A stretch of 48,202 bases of DNA from Lachnospiraceae bacterium (GCA_011959105.1 BLLU01000121.1:1-48202), one strand, 5' to 3'; counted from the stretch's first letter, positions 26,800 through 35,576 are shown. A program made the numbers and translations. Notes: a model not told the origin generated them from the letters alone.

Positions 26800-27630
26800 T
26801 TATCCCGCCGCATGGATCATCAGCACCGACAGAAAATAAATCATGGGCGCCGTCACTATCATGCTGTCGAATCGGTCCATAATTCCCCCGTGCCCCGGCA
26901 GGATCTTGCCGTAGTCCTTGATCTCGTGATTCCTCTTAATGGCGGAGGCGGCCAGATCCCCCACCATGGACATCATGGCTCCCACCGCGCTGATAAACAT
27001 AATGACCCAAAGCATCTGCTGGTCAGGGATCACCGGCTCCACCACAAAATACGCATACAGCCCTCCGATCAGCGCCGCCCCGGCCACGCCTCCTATACAT
27101 CCCTCCAGGGATTTGTGAGGACTCAGCACCGGAAAAATCTTCTTCCGCCCGATCAGCTTTCCCACGCAGTAGGCACAGGTATCACAGCCCCAGGAACTGA
27201 TCAGGATCAGCCACACCAGATAAATCCCCATGCGGCTCATCCGGGTCATATACATAAAGGACAGCATTACCGGCGCGTACAGGAAGGAAAAGATGGCTGT
27301 CACCACCTGTTCCGCCCGATATCTGGGAAACAGAATCACATACAGAAACATTTCCGCCATAAACAGGAGCACAACACACATCAGCAGCAAAGTAGCGTCC
27401 TGCCAGACATACATGACAACATAGTAGAGCGCAATGCCCCCAAAGCCCACCACTTCCAGCCCGTTAAAGCCCTTCTCGGCCAAGTTTACCTTCTGTGCCT
27501 TTGTCAGTTCCCTGTATCCCGCCAAAGATATGAGAAACAATATCCCCGCCAGATACGGGCCTCCCAGCCACATGGTGGCCAGGGCGATCACCACCATGAC
27601 GGCCCCACTGATTAATCTGGTCCAAAACAT
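26800..27630 (-). CDS. cdsA: Phosphatidate cytidylyltransferase
   Basis: 276 residues from ATG 27630 (MFWTRLISGAVMVVIAL), preceded by AGAGGA; the longer ORF upstream overlaps uppS out of frame and is not used. It has about eight membrane helices. The C-terminal signature is SAIKRNHEIKDYGKILPGHG followed by GIMDRFDS. It makes CDP-diacylglycerol from phosphatidic acid and CTP in the membrane. It lies 73 bases after uppS, the usual order. Confidence 0.95.
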   Translation of the reverse strand: MFWTRLISGAVMVVIALATMWLGGPYLAGILFLISLAGYRELTKAQKVNLAEKGFNGLEVVGFGGIALYYVVMYVWQDATLLLMCVVLLFMAEMFLYVILFPRYRAEQVVTAIFSFLYAPVMLSFMYMTRMSRMGIYLVWLILISSWGCDTCAYCVGKLIGRKKIFPVLSPHKSLEGCIGGVAGAALIGGLYAYFVVEPVIPDQQMLWVIMFISAVGAMMSMVGDLAASAIKRNHEIKDYGKILPGHGGIMDRFDSMIVTAPMIYFLSVLMIHAAG

Positions 27631-27703
27631 TCGGATTCCTCTTTCCCGCATATCACAGGCCGGCCTGCGATACTGCAAAATTATTGTTTTGAAAGCATAG
27701 CCT

Positions 27704-28441
27704 TCATATGTCCTCTCCGGAGATTTTGCCGTATCTCCTGTCTCTTTGATTATATGCCTCCACAGCCTTGACCAATTCTTCCCTGTCAAAGTCCGGCCAG
27801 GCCACCGGCGTGAAATAAAACTCCGTATAAGCCAACTGCCACAGCAGGAAATTGGAAATACGCTGCTCGCCACAGGTTCGGATCAACAGATCGGGCTCCG
27901 GGATTCCATGCGTGTCCAGATATCTGCTCACCGTCTCCTCCGTGATGTCCCGGGGATTCAAAGCCCCTCTCTGAATATCCTGTCCCATCTGCCGCATGGC
28001 CCTTGTGATCTCATCCCTGCCGCCATAGTTGATTGCAATCTGGAAATGCAGTCCGTCGTTGTTGACGGTGGCCTCCTCCAGTTCCTGAATGCGCTCCCGG
28101 ATATCCTGGTCCAGCCGGGATTTTTCCCCCAGCACCCGGACGCACATGCGATTCTTCTCCGCCGTTTTCAGACAGGTTTTCATATAATTTCGAAGCAGCC
28201 GCATCAGGGCATCCACCTCGTCCCCGGGACGGTTCCAGTTCTCTGTTGAAAAAGCATATACCGTCAGGTATTGTATGCCCATGCGGTAAGCCTCCTCGCA
28301 GATCTTCTCTACAGTTCTGGCCCCCTCCACATGTCCCATATTCCGCGGCAGCCCCTTGGCCTTGGCCCAACGTCCGTTGCCGTCCAGAATGATAGCCACA
28401 TGCCGCGGCACTTTCTGTTTCCGTTCTCCATTTCCAGCCAT
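27704..28441 (-). CDS. uppS: Isoprenyl (undecaprenyl) diphosphate synthase
   Basis: 245 residues. The cis-prenyltransferase motifs are present: HVAIILDGNGRWAKAKGL near the start, TVYAFSTENWNRP, and the C-terminal DLLIRTCGEQRISNFLLWQ and FYFTPVAWPDF. It builds the C55 lipid carrier for cell wall synthesis. Ribosome binding site is GGAGAG. The 120-base gap after frr holds a GC-rich fold-back (28489-28537) without a clear T tract. Confidence 0.96.
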   Translation of the reverse strand: MAGNGERKQKVPRHVAIILDGNGRWAKAKGLPRNMGHVEGARTVEKICEEAYRMGIQYLTVYAFSTENWNRPGDEVDALMRLLRNYMKTCLKTAEKNRMCVRVLGEKSRLDQDIRERIQELEEATVNNDGLHFQIAINYGGRDEITRAMRQMGQDIQRGALNPRDITEETVSRYLDTHGIPEPDLLIRTCGEQRISNFLLWQLAYTEFYFTPVAWPDFDREELVKAVEAYNQRDRRYGKISGEDI

Positions 28442-28561
28442 ACTCTCTCCAATCCGCCCTCTTTACAGGTATTTTCTGTAAATGCATGGAAAGGGAGCAG
28501 TCCCCGTCCTGACGGATGTCAACTGTCCCTCCCCGCTATCCATTGTACGCTTGTTGATTGA

Positions 28562-29113
28562 TTATACGGTCATGATCTCCTTGGATTTTACATCCATCAG
28601 AGCCTCAATGTCCTTGATATACCTGTCTGTCAACTTCTGCAGGCTGTCCTCAAGCTGTTTGATCTCGTCCTCGGAGACCTCGGCTTTGCCCAGCTTCTTG
28701 AAGTAATCGTTGCCGTCCCTGCGGATATTGCGGACTGCCACCTTCGCATCCTCCGCCTTCTTTTTCACTTCCTTTGCCAGATCTTTTCTGCGCTCCTCGG
28801 TCAGTTCCGGGAATACCAGCCGGATCACATTGCCGTCGTTAGTAGGATTGATACCCAGATCAGAGGTCTGGATGGCCTTCTCGATCTCCTTGAGCAGACT
28901 CTTCTCCCAGGGCGCGATCTGAATGATCCTGGCCTCGGGCACCGTCACATTGCCCACCTGCTGAATCGGGGTAGGAGTGCCATAGTAGTTCACCCGGATC
29001 TTATCCAGCACATGGGGATTGGCCCGCCCTGCCCTGATGGTGCCGTAGTCCGACTCCAGGAATTCATACGCCTTCTTCATTTTATCGTCATACTGCTGCA
29101 ACCTCTCATCCAT
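28562..29113 (-). CDS. frr: Ribosome-recycling factor
   Basis: 183 residues from ATG 29113, preceded by AAGGAGG; a longer in-frame ORF overlapping pyrH is not supported. The family core is complete (TIRAGRANPHVLDKIRVNYY, then GTPTPIQQVGNVTVPEAR, and the C-terminal KLGKAEVSEDEIKQLEDSLQ). With EF-G it splits post-termination ribosomes. It follows pyrH by 26 bases. Confidence 0.97.
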   Translation of the reverse strand: MDERLQQYDDKMKKAYEFLESDYGTIRAGRANPHVLDKIRVNYYGTPTPIQQVGNVTVPEARIIQIAPWEKSLLKEIEKAIQTSDLGINPTNDGNVIRLVFPELTEERRKDLAKEVKKKAEDAKVAVRNIRRDGNDYFKKLGKAEVSEDEIKQLEDSLQKLTDRYIKDIEALMDVKSKEIMTV

Positions 29114-29139
29114 TATAGATTCCTCCTTATCAAAACTCT

Positions 29140-29835
29140 TTAGACAGTGACCTTGGTGCCGTTGAATTTCCCCTTCACCGTGTTCACGATGCTGTTTTCT
29201 TCGTTCAAACCAAATACCCACATGGGCATACGGTTATCCCTGGCCAATATGGAGGCGGTCATATCCACCACCTGCAGATTTTGGGCGATCACCTCATCAA
29301 GAGTCACCTGGTCATACTTCCTGGCCGCCGGGTTCTTGTTGGGATCATCGTCATATACTCCGTCTATGGACTTGGCCAGCAGAATCACATCCGCATCCAC
29401 CTCGATTGCCCGCAGCACCACGCCCGTATCCGTGGAAAAATAGGGATGCCCGGTGCCGCCCGCAAAGAATACCACAATCCCTTTCGAGAAATATTTATTG
29501 GCCCTGTCCTTGGAAAAAAGTTTGGTGAATGAGCCGCACTCAAAAGGCGTCAGGATCCCGGTCATCATGCCTACGGAACGGAATATCTCCGACACGTAGA
29601 TGCAGTTCATCACCGTCGCCAACATACCGATCTGATCCGCCTTGGTACGGTCAATATTCTCACTGGATCGCCCCCGCCAGAAGTTGCCTCCGCCAATGAC
29701 GATCCCCACCTGGATCCCCTCTTCCACAAGCTGCTTTACCTGCAGCGCCACGCCCCGCACTGTCTCCTCGTCAAATCCCGTCTTTTTCTCTCCCGCCAGG
29801 GCCTCGCCGCTCAATTTCAATAAAATACGCCGCAT
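29140..29835 (-). CDS. pyrH: UMP kinase
   Basis: 231 residues from ATG 29835 (MRRILLKLSGEALAG), preceded by AAAGGCGG. Amino-acid-kinase motifs include VGIVIGGGNFWRGR, TDTGVVLRAIEVDADVILLA and KYDQVTLDEVI. It phosphorylates UMP to UDP. In many Firmicutes it follows rpsB-tsf; here a bactofilin gene is upstream instead, 42 bases away, while frr follows as usual. Confidence 0.97.
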   Translation of the reverse strand: MRRILLKLSGEALAGEKKTGFDEETVRGVALQVKQLVEEGIQVGIVIGGGNFWRGRSSENIDRTKADQIGMLATVMNCIYVSEIFRSVGMMTGILTPFECGSFTKLFSKDRANKYFSKGIVVFFAGGTGHPYFSTDTGVVLRAIEVDADVILLAKSIDGVYDDDPNKNPAARKYDQVTLDEVIAQNLQVVDMTASILARDNRMPMWVFGLNEENSIVNTVKGKFNGTKVTV

Positions 29836-29877
29836 TATCGTGATTCCGCCTTTCAATGGACTTCGCTATTCTATTTG

Positions 29878-30870
29878 CTATTTGGTTTTGGTCTTCCTCA
29901 CTTCCGGCTTGTAATCGTCGAAGAAGGAGATAGGGTTCACCTCCGCATAGCACTGGGAACACATACCCTCGATCACGGCACCGTTGTTGATCTGTACGGA
30001 CTTGGACTTGATATTGCCCATGACGATGGCCGAAGTATCCAGGATTACGGGGCCTTTCACATCAATATCTCCCTTTACCGCCCCCGCTATCACGGCGCTG
30101 GTGGCGCAGATATTGCCGATCACCACGGAACTGGAGCCGATCTTCACCGCTCCTTCGCTGACGATTTCACCGTTGACTTTCGCATTGTCCGCATAGATCT
30201 CCGCTGCCTTGGAATTGCCATTGACATAGCCGGTCACATTCAGCTTGCCCAAGATGTCAATATTGCCGTTGACACAGCCGATCAGATCCAGCGAGCCCTC
30301 GCTCACCACATCACCGTTGATTGTCATGCCTGCCGTGATTGAGGATGTCTCATCCGATGCCATCCGCGCGTTAATGATCTCTGCCACTTTAGATTCCCCC
30401 TTTGTCTCCTTTTGGATTTCCTTCACCGTCTCTTTTTCCTCTTCATACACCGGCGCCGCGTTTAAATCATTGGCAGCCAGCGCGCTTTCCAACATCTTTT
30501 CCAAGTCCATATCCGTCTCGGGTTGCCCTGCCCTGCCAGGCTCCTCCAAAGCCGCCGCCAGTTCCGTCTCCAGGCTTTCCTCCGGCGCTGTCAGAGGCTG
30601 GCCGGGAGCCTCCTCCACGGTTACCTCAGGCTCCTCCCGGAATGCCTCCGCCGGAGCCTCCCCGGGGTTATCCTCTGTCCCGTGCCCGGGCTGCTCCAGC
30701 GTTTCCTGTTCCACATCAGGAACCACAATGGAATCCACCCTGTCCAGCATTTCGTTGAGATCCCCGAATCTTTGCTCCTGGGGCTGCTCGTCCTGGGCCT
30801 GCATGTCCTCCGGCATCAGTTCATTGACTGCCTGGGACAAATCCTCTTTTAAATCCGAGAAAAATCCCAT
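29878..30870 (-). CDS. Bactofilin (polymer-forming cytoskeletal protein)
   Basis: 330 residues. The first ~190 residues are acidic and disordered, rich in Glu, Pro and Ala. The C-terminal ~140 residues form the bactofilin beta-helix, with repeating G/N-rich turns (GDVVSEGSLDLIGCVNGNID, KLNVTGYVNGN, GSSSVVIGNICATSAVIAGA). Bactofilins self-assemble into filaments and often act with cell-wall enzymes. A polysaccharide deacetylase gene ends 57 bases upstream, which fits a cell-envelope role. The N-terminal tail is much longer than in typical small bactofilins. Ribosome binding site is AGGAGGAAGAG. Confidence 0.88.
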   Translation of the reverse strand: MGFFSDLKEDLSQAVNELMPEDMQAQDEQPQEQRFGDLNEMLDRVDSIVVPDVEQETLEQPGHGTEDNPGEAPAEAFREEPEVTVEEAPGQPLTAPEESLETELAAALEEPGRAGQPETDMDLEKMLESALAANDLNAAPVYEEEKETVKEIQKETKGESKVAEIINARMASDETSSITAGMTINGDVVSEGSLDLIGCVNGNIDILGKLNVTGYVNGNSKAAEIYADNAKVNGEIVSEGAVKIGSSSVVIGNICATSAVIAGAVKGDIDVKGPVILDTSAIVMGNIKSKSVQINNGAVIEGMCSQCYAEVNPISFFDDYKPEVRKTKTK

Positions 30871-30927
30871 AACTCTCTTCCTCCTAATTTTTCCGCCGGC
30901 ACCCGGACAGCGCCCGCTTTTCTTCCT

Positions 30928-31866
30928 TTACTTAATATGATGAATCGGCGTAGTATCCCCGGTAATAGGTAAAATCGCCGTGTCCTCCATGGCCAAAACC
31001 GTTTCTATAATTCCGGGCAGCGCCTCCACCGTGGTGGAACGGGACGCCGCGTCATGCATCAGTATAATGGACGTCTCCTGCCCCAGGATCCCGGAAGTGG
31101 CATTCCGAATCAGGGTATCCGCGTCCAGCAGCACACTGCCGCCGTCCCCGGAAGAGACATTCCAGTCATAAAATTCCACCTCCTGCTCCGCAAGGAAGTC
31201 CGCAAAAACATGCATGTCAATATCACTGATGGTGTTGGAACTGCCTCCCGGAAAGCGGTAACAGACGCTCTGTATCCCAGTATTCTCCAGAATATAAGAG
31301 TATATCCGATAAAAATCAGCGGAGAAGTCCTCCACTGAGCGGTACACTTCCGCGTATTTGTGGGAGTATGAATGCATTCCGATGGTGTGGCCCCGTCTGG
31401 CAATCTCCCGGAGCATCTCTATGGAATAGTCATTCTCCTTACCCAGAACAAAAAAAGTGGCTTTCACATCATAGGTATCCAGGATGTCCAAAATTTCCGG
31501 GGTATATTTGCTGGGGCCATCGTCAAAGGTTAGATACACCTTGTGTGCCGCCTCCGGCTCTTCGGTTCCCCTGTCGTCCCCTCCGGCCTCAGGAGCCGTC
31601 ACAACCGCCTCTTTCCTGTCGGGCTGCGGTGTCTGTATCTCTTCCTCCCTGGCCGCCTCCAGCCGGGAGACCGCCTCCGCCATCTGTTCCAGAATTCCCT
31701 GCGTCTCCCGGGCCTGTCCTTCCAGCGCCCCTATTCTTGCAAAAAGCACGATGCACAACCCCACAGGAAGAATCAGCCAGGCGGCAACCGACAGCAGGAT
31801 CATCTTCTTCAGCCGCTGTACCCGTCTGCGCCGGACATCCCCCTGGGGTCCCTGCCCATTTCCCAT
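30928..31866 (-). CDS. Membrane-anchored polysaccharide deacetylase (NodB domain)
   Basis: 312 residues from ATG 31866. The N-terminus is basic (VRRRRVQRLKK), followed by a single membrane helix (~22-44), then a ~60-residue linker that starts as a coiled coil, so the enzyme faces outside. The NodB domain has TFDDGPS (~113-119) and HSYSH (~165-169), the metal and catalytic residues, and later RFPGGSSN. The family deacetylates peptidoglycan or other GlcNAc polymers. A promoter lies just upstream at 31910-31938. The ribosome binding site (GGAAGGG) is ~13 bases from the start, a little far. Confidence 0.88.
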   Translation of the reverse strand: MGNGQGPQGDVRRRRVQRLKKMILLSVAAWLILPVGLCIVLFARIGALEGQARETQGILEQMAEAVSRLEAAREEEIQTPQPDRKEAVVTAPEAGGDDRGTEEPEAAHKVYLTFDDGPSKYTPEILDILDTYDVKATFFVLGKENDYSIEMLREIARRGHTIGMHSYSHKYAEVYRSVEDFSADFYRIYSYILENTGIQSVCYRFPGGSSNTISDIDMHVFADFLAEQEVEFYDWNVSSGDGGSVLLDADTLIRNATSGILGQETSIILMHDAASRSTTVEALPGIIETVLAMEDTAILPITGDTTPIHHIK

Positions 31867-31909
31867 TATAACATACCAACCCTTCCGTTTAAAGAAAAAC
31901 TTCAAAATT

Positions 31910-31938
31910 ATATTAACATGACGGGAAGCATTTTTCAA
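31910..31938 (-). promoter_or_regulatory. Promoter of the deacetylase-bactofilin-pyrH gene set
   Basis: On the minus strand TTGAAA (31938-31933), a 17-base spacer and TAATAT (31915-31910); an overlapping TATAAT gives a longer spacer. It lies ~45 bases upstream of the deacetylase start. Confidence 0.65.
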
Positions 31939-31956
31939 GGGAAAAAGGGACTTGTT

Positions 31957-32169
31957 TTACAAGCCCCCAATCTGCTCCTCAAATCGGTTGAGAATAAATG
32001 TGTTAAAAAACCTGTCCACGGAACTCGCCTGCTTCATTCGGTACCAGAGTTCTTCCGGCACCTCAAGATAACAATACCGCCTGCCGTCCCGATGGAACCG
32101 CACCTCCAGCAGCATGTCCTGGGCACGATATCCCATATAGGCTATATGGACGGCCGCCGCTCTATTCAT
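31957..32169 (-). CDS. Small KTSC-domain-like protein
   Basis: 70 residues after AGGAGGAGAG. The sequence HIAYMGYRAQDMLLEVRFH and then YCYLEVPEELWYRMKQASSV followed by FFNTFILNRF resembles the KTSC domain (a short fold often near lysyl-tRNA synthetase-like or nucleic-acid-binding proteins). Function is unknown. It ends 19 bases before the -35 box of the deacetylase promoter. The 155-base gap to the XRE gene upstream holds only an Arg-rich 46-codon ORF that is probably chance. Confidence 0.65.
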   Translation of the reverse strand: MNRAAAVHIAYMGYRAQDMLLEVRFHRDGRRYCYLEVPEELWYRMKQASSVDRFFNTFILNRFEEQIGGL

Positions 32170-32324
32170 ACGCTCTCCTCCTCATTATCGTCTCCACATG
32201 CAATCGCCTGACCCTGAAAAGTCGCATATGCCCCGGCGGCGGCCGTCCCTCTTTAACGGTCCTCCTCCTGTCCTCTGCCGTGATCCATAATCTTCTATGC
32301 ATTCCCTATTCCTTCTGTACCTGC

Positions 32325-32567
32325 CTAATCCACTTCCTGGTCCACCTTGCGGAACACATCATCATCAAAGAAATCCGTCAACGACATATTCAGGCCGCAG
32401 CATATTTTCGCCACCGTCTCCACCCCGGTATTCCGGGTGAGCCCATATACTATATTTTTCATGGTGGAAGGATTCATACCAGCCAGCGTTGCAAGATGAT
32501 TCACAGAGATCCGGTGTTTTTTGCAAAGCCCATTGATCCTCTCGACTAATGCTTCCTGAGCTGTCAT
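32325..32567 (-). CDS. XRE-family (Cro/CI-type) transcriptional regulator
   Basis: 80 residues from ATG 32567, preceded by GGTGGAGAAC. The helix-turn-helix covers most of the protein (RINGLCKKHRISVNHLATLA, then GMNPSTMKNIVYG and VAKICCGLNMSLTDFF). It is a DNA-binding protein with no sensor domain. Two inverted repeats lie between its promoter -10 box and start, which suggests autoregulation. Confidence 0.85.
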   Translation of the reverse strand: MTAQEALVERINGLCKKHRISVNHLATLAGMNPSTMKNIVYGLTRNTGVETVAKICCGLNMSLTDFFDDDVFRKVDQEVD

Positions 32568-32588
32568 CCTGTTCTCCACCTGTAACCC

Positions 32589-32614
32589 TACAATTTGTCC
32601 CAATCAGAATTGTA
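32589..32614. repeat. Inverted repeat before the XRE gene
   Basis: TACAATT (32589-32595) and AATTGTA (32608-32614) form a perfect seven-base inverted repeat with a 12-base spacer, 22 bases upstream of the XRE start. It may be a second operator or a leader hairpin. Confidence 0.5.
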
Positions 32615-32634
32615 CAAAATACCATTCAGGTATG

Positions 32635-32657
32635 TAGCCCGTATACGGGCTATTATA
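32635..32657 (-). promoter_or_regulatory. Promoter -10 box and 18-base palindromic operator of the XRE gene
   Basis: TAGCCCGTATACGGGCTA (32635-32652) is a perfect 18-base palindrome. It touches TATAAT on the minus strand (32657-32652), so a protein bound to it would cover the transcription start. No good -35 is seen, which suits a regulated promoter. Confidence 0.7.
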
Positions 32658-32772
32658 GGGTCTATGGAAAATATTTTACGCTCTTTAAACTATTTCACAA
32701 TAGTTAAATTCCTCTGCAGACTTTTCCCCTTATACACCCATTCCGGCCGATCATGCAGATCGCCGATGTCTT

Positions 32773-34422
32773 TCAGCGTTCTCCCTTTCCCCGGGCCAGG
32801 TCCAGACTGCGCACCGCGGCCCGCAGCTTCAGCACCAGCGGCGGAGACACCGAGAGTTCGTCAATGCCCATGCGCAGAAAAGTTTCCGTCAGTTCCGGGT
32901 CCGCCGCCAGTTCGCCGCAGATACCGATTCGGATCCCATGCCGGCGGGCATTTTCCGCGCTCATGCGGATCAGACGCAGGACGGCCTCGTGCCGGGGGTC
33001 CGCAAAAGGCTGCACCTCCGGGTTCTGCCTGTCGCAGGCAAGGGTAAACTGGGTCAGGTCATTGGTCCCCACGCTGAAAAAGTCCACCAGGGGAGCAAGC
33101 CTGTCACTGATAATGGCAGCGGCGGGAGTCTCGATCATAATACCCGTCTCCACATTTTCCGAAAAAGGAATGCCCCGTGCGCTCAATTCTTCCTTCACTT
33201 CCCGGCAGATTTCCAGCGCTTTCTCCAGCTCCGCCCTGCCGGTAATCATGGGAAACAGGATGCCCAGCCGGCCATACACGGAAGCCCGGTAAAGCGCCCG
33301 CAGCTGTGTCTTGAAAATCTCCGGCCTGGTGAGACAGATGCGAATGGCCCGGTATCCCATGGCAGGATTCTCCTCTTTTCCAAGACCGAAATAATCCGCC
33401 TGCTTGTCCCCGCCTATATCCAGTGTACGGATGATTACCCGCTTCCCCACCATGCCCTCCAGTACCTTCCTGTAAGCCGCAAACTGCTCTTCCTCGGTGG
33501 GATACGTATCCCGGCCCAGATACAGAAATTCGCTGCGGAAAAGCCCGATGCCTGCCGCATCGTTCAAAAGGACAGCCTCCAATTCCTCCGCCCCTCCAAT
33601 ATTGGCGCAGATATGGATGCTTCTGCCGTCAAGAGTTCTGTCCGCCTTCCCCTTTAACGCCTCCAGAAGCCGCTTCTCCTCCTGCTGCTCCCCCATTTTT
33701 CTCAGAAGAAAAGTCCGGGTCTCCGCATCAGGGTACAGATAGACTTCCCCCGTGCAGCCGTCCACCATCACCGGGGTTCCCTCCCCGGCCTCCTCCAGAA
33801 AAGCCTCTCCCACCCCCACCACGGCGGGGATGCCCCGGGCCCGGGCCAGGATGGCCATGTGGGAATAAAGGGAACCCCGGGCCGTCACAATCCCCAGAAC
33901 TTTTTCCCGGTCCAGGGACGCCGTCTCGCCGGGAGTAAGGTCCCGGGCGCAGATCACCCCGGGAACCTCCATCTCCCTTTTTTCGCAGCTGCTACCCTGC
34001 AGGCAGGCCAGCAGCTGCCGGGAAATGTCCCGTATATCTGCAGCACGGGCCTTCAGACATTCGTCCGCCAGGGCGGCGAAACGATCCGCCAGCCCCTCCG
34101 CCGTCACAGCCACGGCATATTCCGCGTTTACGCCCTCCCGTTCGATGACAAGCCTGATTGCGCCGTTGAATTCCCCGTCGTCCAGAAGCATCTTGTGAAC
34201 TTCAAAAATCCGGGCGACCTCGGCACCGGCTTCCGCCAGCGTCCTGACCCGGCTCTTCTCCAACTGCTCCCGTACCGCCTCCCGGGCCGCCTCCAGCCGG
34301 GCTTTCTCCCCCGGAACGTCCCCGCGGTAAACCTTCTCCGGAACATACTCTTCTTTTCCATATACGGCTATATTTCCTTCCGCGACAGCGTCATATACGC
34401 CTATGCCGACATACTTTTTCAT
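32773..34422 (-). CDS. ptsI: Phosphoenolpyruvate-protein phosphotransferase (enzyme I)
   Basis: 549 residues from ATG 34422, preceded by GAGGTAAGG. It has the three EI parts: HPr-binding helical domain, phospho-His domain (ARGSLYSHMAILARARGIP, His ~188), and PEP-binding barrel (GIGLFRSEFLYLGRDTYPTE, FFSVGTNDLTQFTLACDR, GICGELAADPE with the catalytic Cys). It passes phosphate from PEP to HPr. The phospho-His motif is GSLYSHM rather than the common GGRTSH, so it may be a second, specialised EI. It follows fruK by 64 bases; HPr and EII genes are not adjacent. Confidence 0.9.
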   Translation of the reverse strand: MKKYVGIGVYDAVAEGNIAVYGKEEYVPEKVYRGDVPGEKARLEAAREAVREQLEKSRVRTLAEAGAEVARIFEVHKMLLDDGEFNGAIRLVIEREGVNAEYAVAVTAEGLADRFAALADECLKARAADIRDISRQLLACLQGSSCEKREMEVPGVICARDLTPGETASLDREKVLGIVTARGSLYSHMAILARARGIPAVVGVGEAFLEEAGEGTPVMVDGCTGEVYLYPDAETRTFLLRKMGEQQEEKRLLEALKGKADRTLDGRSIHICANIGGAEELEAVLLNDAAGIGLFRSEFLYLGRDTYPTEEEQFAAYRKVLEGMVGKRVIIRTLDIGGDKQADYFGLGKEENPAMGYRAIRICLTRPEIFKTQLRALYRASVYGRLGILFPMITGRAELEKALEICREVKEELSARGIPFSENVETGIMIETPAAAIISDRLAPLVDFFSVGTNDLTQFTLACDRQNPEVQPFADPRHEAVLRLIRMSAENARRHGIRIGICGELAADPELTETFLRMGIDELSVSPPLVLKLRAAVRSLDLARGKGER

Positions 34423-34486
34423 CCTTACCTCTTCCCGGCCGATGCGGCGCATCGGATCCCTTTCGGATAATACGGCAAATGATTTG

Positions 34487-35401
34487 CTAGGACAACTGCG
34501 TAAGCAGCGCCTCGATCTCTTCCCTCCTGGCCAGACCGTCGGAGAAGGCAGTGGCTCCTCCCACCGCCGTCCCCAGTTTCAGGGCGTAGCTGTAATCCCC
34601 CGGTGCAGAACCTGTGAGAATACCTGCCAGAAAACCCGCTACCATGGAGTCCCCGGCTCCCACGGAATTCCTCACCCGGCCCCGGCAGGCCCCGCAGCGG
34701 TGGACCCGTCCTGCTTCGTCCAGGAGCACCGCACCGTCTCCGGCCATGGACACCAGCACGTTCACTGCTCCCATCTCCTTCAGTTTCCCGGCATAGGCCA
34801 GAATCTGGTCAACGCCTGACAGGGACAGGCCAAACAAATCTTCCAGTTCCTGATGATTGGGTTTAATCAGAAACGGCTTGTACGCCAGTGTGTTTAAAAG
34901 CAGTTCCCCGGTGGCGTCCACCACCGCCCGGATCTTTTTCCCGGAAAGACGCTCCAGTATCCTGCCGTAAACATCTTTTTGCAGGCCGCCGGGAATGCTG
35001 CCGGCCAGTACCAGTACATCACCGTCCTTCAAGGCCTCCAGCTTCTCATGGAGCCTGGCCAGATCCCTCTCGTCCACCTCCGGCCCCCGGCCGTTTAAAT
35101 CCGTCTCCAGGCCAGACTTGATCTTCACATTAATCCGGGTGCATCCCTGCTTCAGATGCACAAAGTCTGTCTCGATTCCGCTTCCGGCCAGCCCCTCCTC
35201 CAGGGCCTTCCCCGTAAAACCGGCCACAAAACCCAAAGCCCTGGAGGGGATCCCAAATTCTCTCAGTACCAGGGACACATTGATTCCCTTCCCGCCGCAG
35301 TGGATTTCCTCGGATTGCAGCCGATTCACGCTGCCCGGCCGCATCTCCTCCACATGCGCCACATAGTCTATGGCGGGGTTCAAAGTCACAGTATAGATCA
35401 T
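34487..35401 (-). CDS. fruK: 1-phosphofructokinase (PfkB family)
   Basis: 304 residues. It has the PfkB start (MIYTVTLNPAIDYVAHVEE), the IHCGGKGINVS sugar-binding motif, KPNHQELEDLFG, and the catalytic NSVGAGDSMVAGFL. It phosphorylates fructose 1-phosphate to the 1,6-bisphosphate; a tagatose-6-phosphate kinase is the main alternative. It is first in a two-gene operon with ptsI. Usually fruK is next to the fructose-specific EII gene fruA, which is missing here. Confidence 0.85.
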   Translation of the reverse strand: MIYTVTLNPAIDYVAHVEEMRPGSVNRLQSEEIHCGGKGINVSLVLREFGIPSRALGFVAGFTGKALEEGLAGSGIETDFVHLKQGCTRINVKIKSGLETDLNGRGPEVDERDLARLHEKLEALKDGDVLVLAGSIPGGLQKDVYGRILERLSGKKIRAVVDATGELLLNTLAYKPFLIKPNHQELEDLFGLSLSGVDQILAYAGKLKEMGAVNVLVSMAGDGAVLLDEAGRVHRCGACRGRVRNSVGAGDSMVAGFLAGILTGSAPGDYSYALKLGTAVGGATAFSDGLARREEIEALLTQLS

Positions 35402-35486
35402 GGTCCGTCACGCCTCCCCTGTTAATCTTGTAAATATCGCAGTTACACCCTTTGTAAAAAAGTAACACACTAAAAGGATCTGGCTC

Positions 35487-35495
35487 ATTATAGCA
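35487..35495 (-). promoter_or_regulatory. Extended -10 promoter of fruK-ptsI
   Basis: The minus strand reads TGCTATAAT (35495-35487), a perfect extended -10. No good -35 is visible. It lies ~85 bases upstream of fruK; the leader carries a GTTAC/GTAAC inverted repeat that could be a regulator site. No FruR-like site is obvious. Confidence 0.7.
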
Positions 35496-35538
35496 TAAGT
35501 AACCTGGCTTTGCCATCTTCTTTTCCGCTGCCATAAGC

Positions 35539-35576
35539 AAAAAACACCCCGGCGGACAGATTATCCCCAGGGTGCT
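35539..35576 (-). terminator. Intrinsic terminator after the flagellar-like gene
   Basis: On the minus strand GCACCC and GGGTG(T) pair around a ~20-base loop and are followed by TTTTTT (35544-35539). It lies ~35 bases past the stop at 35611 and separates that gene from the fruK promoter. Confidence 0.7.

Noticed and set aside
28489..28537. GC-rich fold-back between frr and uppS
   Set aside because: No T tract and imperfect pairing; operon continuity makes a terminator unlikely.
32176..32312. A 46-codon Arg-rich minus-strand ORF between the XRE and KTSC-like genes
   Set aside because: Weak ribosome binding site, biased composition and overlap with the next gene's RBS suggest chance.
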